DNA of 64,000 bases from DATFVA01 sp963764235 (lineage in GTDB: Bacteria; Bacteroidota; Ignavibacteria; Ignavibacteriales; Ignavibacteriaceae). The notes beneath the pieces were generated by a model. It worked only from the letters and a program-made list of their open reading frames with translations, did not search any database and was not told where the DNA came from. Positions 45,846-54,041 of the stretch are shown here, one piece after another (within the stretch, counting starts at the first letter, position 1; every line of letters starts with the position of its first letter). The DNA lies in contig CAVXRO010000014.1 in NCBI GenBank assembly GCA_963764235.1, positions 124,001 through 188,000 of the forward strand, in the 5' to 3' direction. A program made the translations under genes and the position numbers.

Positions 45846-48743
45846 ATGAAAACTCTTTGCTTTATTATCGGGTTTATAATGATGATTTTATTTTCTTATG
45901 GATCAATTCTTTCGGAACCATTAAATGGTAATTATACAGTTGGCGGAATATCACCCGATTTTGCTACTCTGCAGGATGCGGCACATGCTTTATATGTAAA
46001 CGGTGTTTCCGGTCCTGTTATATTTAATATACGGCCCGGTACTTACTTCCGGGTTGGAGATCCTGGTCCGGTGTTAAGATTAGACAGTACAATTGCAGGT
46101 CTTTCAGCTGACAACAGAATTATTTTTCAGCCAGATGGAACAGAAGGTGGAAATGTTGATAATGTGATACTTGCAGTTGACTGTGACATCAATACTAACT
46201 TTGGCGATGACCGAGAGGTTGTACATTTAAAATCCAATCATACCACTTTCCGCAATCTTACCTTCTGGGATCGTGATTCCGTTGAAGCGCCGGCAAGATG
46301 GATGCTGAGACTCGATCCCCTATTTCCAAATCCTGCAATAGATGATATTCTTGTCGACGGTTGCAAATTTATTGGAACACCGTATTATAACCAGGGAAGT
46401 AATGGTCAATACGGAACAGTAATTGGTATAGGGGGCAATGTTCTTTCTTCTGCCTCAATCATCAATAGTGATTTTATGAACCTGAATCAGGCGATATCCT
46501 TAAACGGCAGCGGAGGATCAACCAGTTTCAATTGTGCAGGAAACAATTTTACTAATTTATATGTGGTATCAAATAATTCAGGAGCTCCGGTAGGAGGGGC
46601 TATAATAACTGCGAATGCTTCTGTATTCATTCGTAATAATTCAATCTCAAATTCTACAGGAAGATCATATATAAACGTAGAGAATCCTGCAACAGGTGTC
46701 ATTGAATCTAATTATATCTCAGCTAATTATTCTTATGGAGATGTTTTTGTGGAAGGTAATGTCACTGATTCGCTTACGATTAAAAACAATATAATAAATG
46801 GAGGAGCCACGAATGGTGCATTATATGTTGCAACCAGCAATACGAAAATCTTTAATAATACAATTATGAACTCACTAGGTGGGAACCAGACACTTTATAT
46901 AGGGGGAAATAATTGTACAATGCTGAATAACATAATCCTTGATTATACCAACGGTGGAATTTCTTTTGTAAGTGCCAATTCTGCCGGATTAAATTCGGAT
47001 CATAATATTTTTTTCAAAACAGGACCACAAGGATGGTTTGCCAGAATAAACGGCGTCTATTATTCAACATTTGATGACTATCGAGCCGGCACAAGCCTTG
47101 ATTCAAATTCAGTATACACAGATGTACAATTTGTATTCGACTCTATCAGTATTCATCTTGACGAATGCCAGGCTCAAAGTTCTGATTTAATTGGTATTCC
47201 GCTCCCTGAAGTCCCAGTTGATTTTTATGGAGCAATACGTGATTCAGTAAAACCATTTGTGGGTGCTGTTGAAGGTGTTCGTCTTCCTTTTGATATGTTC
47301 GGCGATCCGTATAGAACAGGCCTGGGCGGATTTGCAACTTCTATCGCTCAGGGCAGATTTGATAATTCCCCGGCTCCCGGGATCGCCGTGCCTGACTATG
47401 ATAACGGTGCTGTATATCTGTATCATAACAATGGCGCGTCAAGAAGCTTTAATCAATACGCTACACTTTATCCTGCATTCCCGCCGACACTCGTATATTT
47501 TTATGATCTTGACAATGATGCAAACACTGATTTAATTATAGCAGGTGAGGACACTCAGATAGAGGTACGTTGGGGCGATGGGGCAGGGGGATTTTCTAAT
47601 CCAACTACTTTAGAAACCCTGGGTAGAGTGCGATCAATTCATTCAGGCCAGCAAAACATTGATAATCTTAATACTATTCTTTTAATGGAAGATAACGGTT
47701 TCCTTCCAAACTCAAGTTTTTTGTGTTATCTGGATAACAGCAACGGCAGGAATTTGGAACATTTAGTTGTACAAATACCCTTCACTAACGATCCCGATAC
47801 AATTTATGCCGGGGTAACAGATTTTGTTGCGGGAGATCTGGATGGAAACGGTACTGACGAAGTAGTAGCTCCGGGTGTATTCGGAAGTACAAATGTCCAG
47901 CCGGAAATTGTTGTTCTTTCAGATACAAGTCTGGGTAATTATCCCTGGGCACATCAAAATATATATCCAGGTATTCCATCGGCAAGTTACACAAACAGTT
48001 CAATAGCACTTGGTGATTTTGACGGAGATGCAGATAACGATTTTATTACAAACGGATGGGATGATAATTATTGTGTCCTTGTCAGAAATGAAGGAAATTT
48101 AGCTTTTTCAATTGATACAATTCCTGCCTCAGCTTCACGTGGGTTGGTGAAAATGGATTACGAGAACGACGGCGATTTAGATATTGTGACAATTAACAAT
48201 ACACTGGACAGTCTTGGTGTTACCGTATTCCTTAATAATGGCACAGGTAGTTTTGAAGAGAAAAGGAATTGTTTTTTACCATTTGCAAGTGGTCAGCCAT
48301 TTGGTATGGTAGCAGCAGATTTTGATGAAGATGGAAGTACTGATATTGCAATGGTTTCAAGATCATTTGGTGGATTGGATTCACTTTTCGTTCTTTACAA
48401 CCTGGGCGGATTCAATCAAACAACTGATATGAAAACTTCTGAATCAGAGAATCAGATTCCGGAAAAGTTTGAACTCTCACAGAACTATCCTAATCCATTT
48501 AACCCCTCAACAAAAATAAATTTGGATCTTCCGGATGAAAGTAATGTAAAGATATTTGTATATGATATACTTGGTGAAAGAGTAAAGGAACTGGTAAACG
48601 GACGGGAATCAGCAGGAGAACATATTATCAATTTCAATGCGAGTAATTTTGCTTCAGGAATATATATATATCAAATAATTGCAGAAACTCTTTCCGGGAA
48701 TACTCTTTACACCACAGCAAAAAAAATGATTTTGATGAAATAG
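45846..48743 (+). CDS. T9SS cargo with beta-helix and FG-GAP repeats
   Basis: A 965-residue exported protein. The signal peptide is at residues 1-24. The first half (GNYTVGGISPDFATLQDAAH, then many NN-rich turns) fits a right-handed parallel beta-helix. The second half contains FG-GAP/VCBS-type calcium-binding repeats (DLDNDANTDLIIAG, GDLDGNGTDEVVAPG, GDFDGDADNDFITNG, DYENDGDLDIVTINN, DFDEDGSTDIAMVS), which usually form a beta-propeller. The sorting tail begins at about residue 875 with FELSQNYPNPFNPSTKI and ends KKMILMK. It is likely surface-exposed or secreted, possibly binding carbohydrate. The TAG stop is directly followed by the left end of the DUF1670 element. Confidence 0.9.
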   Translation: MKTLCFIIGFIMMILFSYGSILSEPLNGNYTVGGISPDFATLQDAAHALYVNGVSGPVIFNIRPGTYFRVGDPGPVLRLDSTIAGLSADNRIIFQPDGTEGGNVDNVILAVDCDINTNFGDDREVVHLKSNHTTFRNLTFWDRDSVEAPARWMLRLDPLFPNPAIDDILVDGCKFIGTPYYNQGSNGQYGTVIGIGGNVLSSASIINSDFMNLNQAISLNGSGGSTSFNCAGNNFTNLYVVSNNSGAPVGGAIITANASVFIRNNSISNSTGRSYINVENPATGVIESNYISANYSYGDVFVEGNVTDSLTIKNNIINGGATNGALYVATSNTKIFNNTIMNSLGGNQTLYIGGNNCTMLNNIILDYTNGGISFVSANSAGLNSDHNIFFKTGPQGWFARINGVYYSTFDDYRAGTSLDSNSVYTDVQFVFDSISIHLDECQAQSSDLIGIPLPEVPVDFYGAIRDSVKPFVGAVEGVRLPFDMFGDPYRTGLGGFATSIAQGRFDNSPAPGIAVPDYDNGAVYLYHNNGASRSFNQYATLYPAFPPTLVYFYDLDNDANTDLIIAGEDTQIEVRWGDGAGGFSNPTTLETLGRVRSIHSGQQNIDNLNTILLMEDNGFLPNSSFLCYLDNSNGRNLEHLVVQIPFTNDPDTIYAGVTDFVAGDLDGNGTDEVVAPGVFGSTNVQPEIVVLSDTSLGNYPWAHQNIYPGIPSASYTNSSIALGDFDGDADNDFITNGWDDNYCVLVRNEGNLAFSIDTIPASASRGLVKMDYENDGDLDIVTINNTLDSLGVTVFLNNGTGSFEEKRNCFLPFASGQPFGMVAADFDEDGSTDIAMVSRSFGGLDSLFVLYNLGGFNQTTDMKTSESENQIPEKFELSQNYPNPFNPSTKINLDLPDESNVKIFVYDILGERVKELVNGRESAGEHIINFNASNFASGIYIYQIIAETLSGNTLYTTAKKMILMK

Positions 48744-48744
48744 T

Positions 48745-48758
48745 GCCATTTGGCACCT
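48745..48758 (+). repeat. Left terminal inverted repeat of the DUF1670 element
   Basis: GCCATTTGGCACCT, the exact reverse complement of bases 50451-50464. Confidence 0.7.
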
Positions 48759-48794
48759 CAAAAATGGATAAATTAAATAAAACAATTGAGGTGC
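48753..48794 (+). promoter_or_regulatory. Hairpin that buries the ribosome binding site of the first DUF1670 gene
   Basis: GCACCTCA (48753-48760) is the exact complement of TGAGGTGC (48787-48794). The right arm contains GAGGTG (48788-48793), the ribosome binding site 4 bases before the ATG at 48798. A transcript entering from the upstream gene would carry the whole hairpin, whereas one starting inside the 26-base loop would not. Several insertion sequences use such a device to prevent expression by read-through. Confidence 0.5.
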
Positions 48795-48797
48795 TAA

Positions 48798-49643
48798 ATG
48801 AAAATCAAAAGAAGAGCCTTAAACAGACAACAAATAAAAAGTTCGGAAGGAGAGTTCATCTGGGAATTAGAAAACTCATATGAACTCTCTCCGAAAATCA
48901 GTCAACTGATATTGTGGACAGCAAAAGAATGTTTACTGAAAGAGAACAGTTTAAGAGAAGGTCAGATAGAAGTAACAGCCATAGAGATTGAAGAGCGGGC
49001 AGGAAAAACGATTGAAAAGATGGAGAAGAAAAGGATAAGGATAACAATAGATAATGGGATAGAAGATCTGGAGATACGGCAGGAATATGGAAGAATAGAG
49101 CTAAGGAGAAAAAAGATAATAAGGATAACAGAAGAAGCGTTAGAACAAAGAGCAGTATTAAGCCAGGAAGATATAAATAAAATATTACAGATAAGTATAA
49201 GAACGGTAAAAAGAGACATAGCCTTCATCAGGAAAGAAGGAATAGAAGTAATAACCAGAGGTTATTTGCATAATATAGGAAGAGGACAAACACATAAAGT
49301 AAAAATCATCGGTATGTACTTAGACGGAAATACGTATAGTGAAATAAAATTAAAAGCAAGACATTCAACAGGAGCGATAAAAAGGTATCTGGAGAGTTTC
49401 ACAAAAGTATTGATGGCACAGAGGAAAGGGATATATAGAATAAAGGATATTAGTGCCGTAACCGGGATAAGTGAAACACTGGTAAAACAATACAATGAAT
49501 TGATAAAAGAGAGTAAAAAAGATAAAACAAGGGCAGAGAATCTTAAGCTGTTAATGGAAAGAAATAGTTACCGGGAGCATATAAAAAAAACAGTCAGGAA
49601 GCATTCAGAGCCTCTGGCAGCTATGATGGGAGGCTTGTTATGA
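48798..49643 (+). CDS. DUF1670-type multi-HTH protein, first of a pair
   Basis: A 281-residue, strongly basic protein. The first 120 residues contain a short helical part (ELSPKISQLILWTAKECLLK) and a charged beta/helix part. From about residue 120 there are three helix-turn-helix-like segments: LSQEDINKILQISIRTVKRD, TYSEIKLKARHSTGAIKRYL and RIKDISAVTGISETLVKQYN. The order and the THK motif (GRGQTHKVKIIGMY) match the DUF1670 family and align with the second gene, so the two are paralogs. There is no recognisable DDE, tyrosine or serine recombinase centre. DNA binding is likely, the role unknown. It overlaps the next gene at ATGA. Confidence 0.75.
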   Translation: MKIKRRALNRQQIKSSEGEFIWELENSYELSPKISQLILWTAKECLLKENSLREGQIEVTAIEIEERAGKTIEKMEKKRIRITIDNGIEDLEIRQEYGRIELRRKKIIRITEEALEQRAVLSQEDINKILQISIRTVKRDIAFIRKEGIEVITRGYLHNIGRGQTHKVKIIGMYLDGNTYSEIKLKARHSTGAIKRYLESFTKVLMAQRKGIYRIKDISAVTGISETLVKQYNELIKESKKDKTRAENLKLLMERNSYREHIKKTVRKHSEPLAAMMGGLL

Positions 49644-50442
49644 GTTTAAATCCGACAGAGACCGGTATGAAAGCATAAACAAGAGGAACTTTCATCAGGC
49701 AATAGTAAACCTGCTGGAGAATGAATATAAAATATTAGGCTCAAGAAAAGTACTGGATATGTTGGCAGATGATATAGAAAATCTGCACAGGGAATATTAT
49801 CCCTCAAGTAACCAGGTAGGGTTTGGCGAAATAGTTTTCAGAACGACAAAAGATGACGGACAGAGACAGAGCTATGGAAAGAAGACAGAGGATTACGCAT
49901 CAGTAACGGTAGTTCTGCCACTGATAACCAGAGAAGATGTGGAAAGAAGAATATACTATAAGAAGGGAGACCGAAACAGTAACTATAAGCACAGAGAAGC
50001 AAGGGATATAGAGACGATGGTAAGGTTATTAAAGGCAGCAAAAGTGCAGGGAGGATTATTAAGTGGAGCAGAGCTGAGCGTTCTGATGAACAGAAGTCTT
50101 AGTACAATAAGAAAATATTTAGATGCTTACAGAAAAAAGACCGGAGAAATCCTGCCGCTGAAGGGATATGTTTTAGACCAGGGAAGTCTGCCGACTCATA
50201 AAGGAATAATAATAAGTTTATATGAACAGGGAATTTCTCCAGCTGATATAGTGCTTAAAACAAGTCACAGTCAGGATGCAGTAGACAGATATATAAAACA
50301 TTATACGCAGGTGAAGCAGTTGATAAAAAAAGGAATGGATGAAGTGGCAATAAAAGAAATAACCGGAAGATCTATAAAAGTTGTAAGAGAATATATTAAG
50401 TTATATCATGATCTAAATCCTGGTGCAAAAACAAAACAGTAA
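49640..50442 (+). CDS. DUF1670-type multi-HTH protein, second of the pair (needs -1 frameshift)
   Basis: The ATG at 49640 overlaps the stop of the first gene, but its frame ends after 12 codons. The long frame is in -1 register. It is open from 49651, whereas its first ATG is at 49759. The 36 codons between (including HQAIVNLLENEYKILGSRKV) look like the conserved N-terminus of DUF1670 proteins, so translation should start upstream and shift. The heptamer T_TTA_AAT at 49645-49651 is in the right phase. The rest reads LADDIENLHREYYPSSNQVG, VVLPLITREDVERRI, then HTH-like units LSGAELSVLMNRSLSTIRKY, SPADIVLKTSHSQDAVDRYI and DEVAIKEITGRSIKVVREYI, and THKGIIISLYEQG. A one-base deletion is the alternative explanation. 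Confidence 0.65.
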
Positions 50443-50450
50443 AAATTATC

Positions 50451-50464
50451 AGGTGCCAAATGGC
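50451..50464 (+). repeat. Right terminal inverted repeat of the DUF1670 element
   Basis: AGGTGCCAAATGGC, the reverse complement of 48745-48758, starting 8 bases after the second gene's stop. Confidence 0.7.
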
Positions 50465-50476
50465 CCTATAGTAAGT

Positions 50477-50492
50477 AGTATCATGTGATACT
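50477..50492. repeat. Palindrome between the element and the next gene
   Basis: AGTATCA and TGATACT flank TG, a 7-bp palindrome 34 bases before the start of the following T9SS gene. It could be a regulator site for that gene or part of the element's end. Confidence 0.35.
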
Positions 50493-50525
50493 AACTATAA
50501 ATAACTAAAAGAATACTTTAAAAAT

Positions 50526-51788
50526 ATGAAGTTGAATATTTTAATTTTTGTTATCATAGTATTCGTTCATACAACTTCCGCTCAGGGATTCTGGGAATAT
50601 ATTGGTCTAGATGGATTTTTTATAGCAAATATTACCCAAGACAATTCAGGCAGGCTTTATTCAACGGAATGGCAGGGATTTGGCGACTCTGTTTTTTATT
50701 CAGATGATTTTGGAAAAACCTGGGATTCTTATGGAGAGATTAATGACAGCGGCTATGTTAATGTCAGCAGCATATTGATTCTGGATAATAATGATGTCCT
50801 AGTTTCAGGTTGGGGTGATAGTGAAAGCGGAGGTATTTATAAATCTACCGATGGCTCAAAAACCTGGGAACAAAAAAATACAGGTGCATCAATTAATTCC
50901 TGTACTAAAATTCTGAAAAACTCTGATAGCATTTTTGCAAGTATATATGATGCAATCTATTTATCGGTTGATGAAGGGGAAAGTTGGCTAAAATCAGGTT
51001 CCAGTCCTGATCCAGATAATGAAATAGTTGATATAGTCAGGTCTAAAGATGGGAAATTATTTGCCGCTACTTTCTCCGAAATATTTAGATCAGCTGATAA
51101 TGGCTCATCTTGGCAGCTTATTACTAATGGTATTCCTCCTGCTACTGACTTCTTTATGAATTTAACTCTATCAAACGAAGGATATATTTATCTGGGAACA
51201 AGAAGATTAGGTATATACAGAACACGGGATTTGGGGGATAACTGGGAATATATAAGACACGGCTGGATAAGATATGTCACAACAAAACCAGGCGGATATA
51301 TAATGGCAGGGGCTGAACAGGAAGGTTTAATAATGTCGACTGATTATGGCGACAGCTGGCAGATAATAAATTCAGGCCTCCCAGGTAGTTTGCCATACAC
51401 CTCATTTATAAACAGCGTATATTTTGATAAGGATGGATATGCATATTGCAGTGTGCATAATTATGGAATATACAGAAGTGCTACACCCGTTTCTGTGGAA
51501 AGGGAAGAAGAAAATTCTCAATTAAGCTCTTACATTTTATGTCAGAATTATCCTAACCCATTCAACTCCGTTACAAAAATTATATATCAACTTCCGAAGG
51601 GCGGATTAGTCCAGTTGAAAGTTTTCGACCTTCTTGGCATTGAATTAGCTGTCCTTGTACACGAGGTAAAATCAGCAGGATCATATGAAGTTAGTTTTGA
51701 TGCAAGCAGTCTTCCTTCAGGTGTTTATGTTTATTCTTTGAGGGTAAATGACTTTGTTCAAAATAACAAGATGACATTTATGAAATAA
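50526..51788 (+). CDS. T9SS cargo with sialidase/YCF48-like propeller repeats
   Basis: A 420-residue exported protein with a signal peptide (MKLNILIFVIIVFVHTTSAQ). About seven repeats with the Asp-box-like pattern S-x-D-x-G-x-x-W are visible (YSDDFGKTWDSYG, YKSTDGSKTWEQ, YLSVDEGESWLKSG, RSADNGSSWQLI, RTRDLGDNWEYI, MSTDYGDSWQIIN), forming a beta-propeller. The sorting tail starts with LCQNYPNPFNSVTKI and ends NNKMTFMK. No sialidase catalytic residues are seen, so a binding or scaffold role is more likely than enzymatic activity. Confidence 0.88.
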   Translation: MKLNILIFVIIVFVHTTSAQGFWEYIGLDGFFIANITQDNSGRLYSTEWQGFGDSVFYSDDFGKTWDSYGEINDSGYVNVSSILILDNNDVLVSGWGDSESGGIYKSTDGSKTWEQKNTGASINSCTKILKNSDSIFASIYDAIYLSVDEGESWLKSGSSPDPDNEIVDIVRSKDGKLFAATFSEIFRSADNGSSWQLITNGIPPATDFFMNLTLSNEGYIYLGTRRLGIYRTRDLGDNWEYIRHGWIRYVTTKPGGYIMAGAEQEGLIMSTDYGDSWQIINSGLPGSLPYTSFINSVYFDKDGYAYCSVHNYGIYRSATPVSVEREEENSQLSSYILCQNYPNPFNSVTKIIYQLPKGGLVQLKVFDLLGIELAVLVHEVKSAGSYEVSFDASSLPSGVYVYSLRVNDFVQNNKMTFMK

Positions 51789-51917
51789 AACCGTTACAAA
51801 AAAATATAGGCAAGTTTGTTAAATAGTTGCATACCCTATTCTTCTATCCAGTAACTGTTTTCACATTACCAGTCTGTTCTGGGATGCAGTTTAGTATCAA
51901 GGTAGGTATAATAAAAA

Positions 51918-52679
51918 ATGAAAATAAAAAGTAATTTTCAATTATGTTCCATTTGCTTGGAAGAAAAAGAACTTACTTATGAACATATCATACCTGAATC
52001 TCTGGGCGGAATATTGGAAGCTGATATTCAATGTGCTGACTGCAACAACAATAAACTTGGCAGCAAATTAGTATCGAAAGCAAAAAGAACATATACTATT
52101 CGTCTTGCAATCAATTATCTAAAACATAATCTACCCAAATTATACAACAAGATTGAAGAAGGACAGGAGTACATTGCTCACAGAGAAGATAAAACAACTT
52201 CAGAGGCTATTTTAAGAAATGGTAAAATAAAAAATAAAGCAGAAAAGTCAGATGATGGCTCCATAAATATTGACAGGAAAGATACCGAGAAAAAATTGAA
52301 AGAAATATTGACAAAAGAAGGATTAACAAAAGAAGAGATTGAAAAGAAGCTTGATGAGTTTGAAAAGGTTGAAGTTGGTAAGCGACATAAATTAACTGAT
52401 GGTCTCACTATAATTAAAAGAAGATTTGTATCTTGGTTCCAGAAGCCAAGTAATACCAATCTGGATAATAGAGTAATTGCATTAATTGCATATAATTATT
52501 TATGTATGGTAATTGGAGACACAATTTTGGATTTGCGTGTGAATTTCCTAAGAGAGTTTATTCTAAAGGGAACTGAAACCGATAATTTGATTATAGAACA
52601 AATTCCTTATACAAATCAATATGAGCCTTATCATAAGATATTTTTTGAACCAGGGGACAATGATATTAAAGTTACTTGA
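51918..52679 (+). CDS. HNH-endonuclease-domain protein, 3' end cut by IS3 element
   Basis: A 253-residue protein. The N-terminal zinc-ribbon HNH motif is clear: CSICLEEKELTYEHIIPESLGG, then CADCNNNKLGSKLVSKAKR, with two CxxC pairs and the His of the active site in YEHIIPE. The rest is a charged helical region (about 80-160, KEILTKEGLTKEEIEKKLDE) and a hydrophobic C-terminal part. The stop codon TGA is the first three bases of the IS terminal repeat, so the natural C-terminus may be lost. Such proteins are often found in mobile or defence islands, but a target or system cannot be named. Confidence 0.78.
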   Translation: MKIKSNFQLCSICLEEKELTYEHIIPESLGGILEADIQCADCNNNKLGSKLVSKAKRTYTIRLAINYLKHNLPKLYNKIEEGQEYIAHREDKTTSEAILRNGKIKNKAEKSDDGSINIDRKDTEKKLKEILTKEGLTKEEIEKKLDEFEKVEVGKRHKLTDGLTIIKRRFVSWFQKPSNTNLDNRVIALIAYNYLCMVIGDTILDLRVNFLREFILKGTETDNLIIEQIPYTNQYEPYHKIFFEPGDNDIKVT

Positions 52680-52750
52680 ACCGTACCCCATATTGTAGAC
52701 AACCGGAAAAGCAACTATATTAATTTCAATTAAATAATATAGGAGCTATA

Positions 52751-53053
52751 ATGTCAGATAAATTACCAAGAAGAACCTACGACAGAGAGTTCAAAATATC
52801 AGCGGTAAAGCTGGTATTGGACTCAGGAAAATCTATAAAGAGTATAGCCGAAGATCTGGGGATCAGCGAGAACACGCTGTTTATTTGGAAGAAGAAGTAC
52901 CAGGAGGATGCACAGAATGCCTTCCCTGGAAAAGGACATATGAAGCCGGAGCAGGAAGAATTAAGGAAAAAAGACCGTGAGATAGCCAGGTTAAAAATGG
53001 AGCGTGACATTTTAAAAAAAGCCATAGCGTACTTTGCAAAGGTAAAGGAATGA
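52751..53053 (+). CDS. IS3-family transposase OrfA
   Basis: A 100-residue protein with an HTH (YDREFKISAVKLVLDSGKSI, then SIAEDLGISENTLFIWKKKY) that binds the terminal repeats, followed by a leucine-zipper-like helix (LRKKDREIARLKMERDILKK). At 53014-53020 the run A_AAA_AAA lies in the zero frame, a standard slippery heptamer of IS3 elements that allows a -1 shift into orfB and gives the OrfAB transposase. Confidence 0.92.
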   Translation: MSDKLPRRTYDREFKISAVKLVLDSGKSIKSIAEDLGISENTLFIWKKKYQEDAQNAFPGKGHMKPEQEELRKKDREIARLKMERDILKKAIAYFAKVKE

Positions 53054-53970
53054 GGTACAGCTTCATAAATGAACATCATAGAGACTATCCTGTAAGTCTG
53101 CTCTGCAAGATGCTGGAAGTTAAAAGAGCCGGATATTATAAGTGGCAGAAGAGCAAAACCATAGGCCGCAGGATGGCTGAAATGAAGCTGTTAAGCCAAA
53201 TCAGGTATTTTCACTTACAAAGCAAAAGACGATATGGCCTCAGGCAGATCCATCACTGCTTACTTAGATCAGGCTGGCTGGTAAACAAAAAGACAGTATA
53301 CCGGATAATGCGAAGTAACGGGATATATTCAGTCACAAAGAGAAAGTTCAAAGTAACTACAAAGCACAGTGGAAAAGGAGTATATGCAGAGAACCTGCTT
53401 AAGGGGAAATTTGAAGCAGAAGGACCAAAGAAGATCTGGACGTCGGATATTACCTACATCCGGACATCAGAGGGCTGGCTGTACCTGGCAGTAGTGCTGG
53501 ATATATATACCAGAAGAATCATTGGCTGGGCACTATCAGAGAGAATAACCTCAGAGATAGTAACAGCTGCACTGGGAATGGCAATAAGACATCAGAATCC
53601 ACCGGAAGGACTGATATTTCACTCTGACCGTGGAAGTCAGTATAGGAGCGAGAAAGTAAAGAGTTTATTGGCAGCAAATCATTTTAAGCAGTCTATGAGC
53701 TCAACCGGTAACTGCTACGATAATGCGATAACAGAATCATTTTTCAGCACCTTAAAGAAGGAGCTGGTCTACCTGAGAAAGTTTCAGACAAGATCAGAGG
53801 CCAGGACAGAGATATTTGAATTCATAGAGATATATTATAACCGGAGGAGACAGCATTCATCACTCGGTTATTTAAGTCCTTACGAATTTGAAAAGAAAAA
53901 TTTAAGTGAAAATAAAAAAGAAGAAATTACATTAATAAATAATCAGAGAGTTGCTTATCTTGGTGTCTAA
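53050..53970 (+). CDS. IS3-family transposase OrfB (DDE integrase core)
   Basis: A 306-residue catalytic part overlapping orfA by 4 bases (ATGA). The DDE residues are visible in KIWTSDITYIRTSEGWLYLA, IFHSDRGSQYRS and NAITESFFSTLKKELVYL. The N-terminal HTH_21-like region (RRYGLRQIHHCLLRSGWLVN) and the C-terminal YYNRRRQHSSLGYLSPYEFE segment are standard for the IS3/IS150 group. It is probably made as a fusion with OrfA by -1 frameshifting. Confidence 0.95.
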   Translation: MRYSFINEHHRDYPVSLLCKMLEVKRAGYYKWQKSKTIGRRMAEMKLLSQIRYFHLQSKRRYGLRQIHHCLLRSGWLVNKKTVYRIMRSNGIYSVTKRKFKVTTKHSGKGVYAENLLKGKFEAEGPKKIWTSDITYIRTSEGWLYLAVVLDIYTRRIIGWALSERITSEIVTAALGMAIRHQNPPEGLIFHSDRGSQYRSEKVKSLLAANHFKQSMSSTGNCYDNAITESFFSTLKKELVYLRKFQTRSEARTEIFEFIEIYYNRRRQHSSLGYLSPYEFEKKNLSENKKEEITLINNQRVAYLGV

Positions 53971-54041
53971 TTTACGGGGTACAGTTCAGTCATCATTATT
54001 GCTGCTATAAATAATTTTATAAATTTCATTATTATCTCCCT

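Larger units (their letters stand above)
48743..50466 (+). mobile_element. Two-gene DUF1670 element with terminal inverted repeats
   Basis: The unit holds only two genes, both DUF1670-type, and is bounded by 14-bp perfect inverted repeats: GCCATTTGGCACCT at 48745-48758 and AGGTGCCAAATGGC at 50451-50464. Each end is itself nearly palindromic (GTGCCATTTGGCAC on the left). A second right end occurs at 42183-42202. The left end begins at the stop codon of the T9SS gene and the right end lies 60 bases before the next one, an arrangement compatible with insertion between two genes. ATAGT occurs next to the left end (48740-48744) and three bases beyond the right end (50468-50472), but it also follows the 42-kb copy, so it is not a safe target duplication. 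Mobility is inferred. Confidence 0.55.
52677..53988 (+). mobile_element. IS3-family insertion sequence
   Basis: The element is 1312 bases long with imperfect terminal repeats: TGAACCGTACCCC at 52677 and, on the opposite strand from 53988, TGAACTGTACCCC; the similarity continues to a shared TAGACA. It contains overlapping orfA and orfB with the -1 arrangement of the family. No 3-4 base target duplication is visible (ACT on the left, GTC on the right), so one flank may have been rearranged. Both genes are intact and the element could be active. Confidence 0.9.

Noticed and set aside
48740..50472. ATAGT on both sides of the DUF1670 element as target-site duplication
   Set aside because: The right copy is three bases away from the inverted repeat and the same word follows the decayed copy at 42206-42210, so it may belong to the element.
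52674..53991. 3-base target duplication of the IS3 element
   Set aside because: Flanks are ACT and GTC, which do not match.
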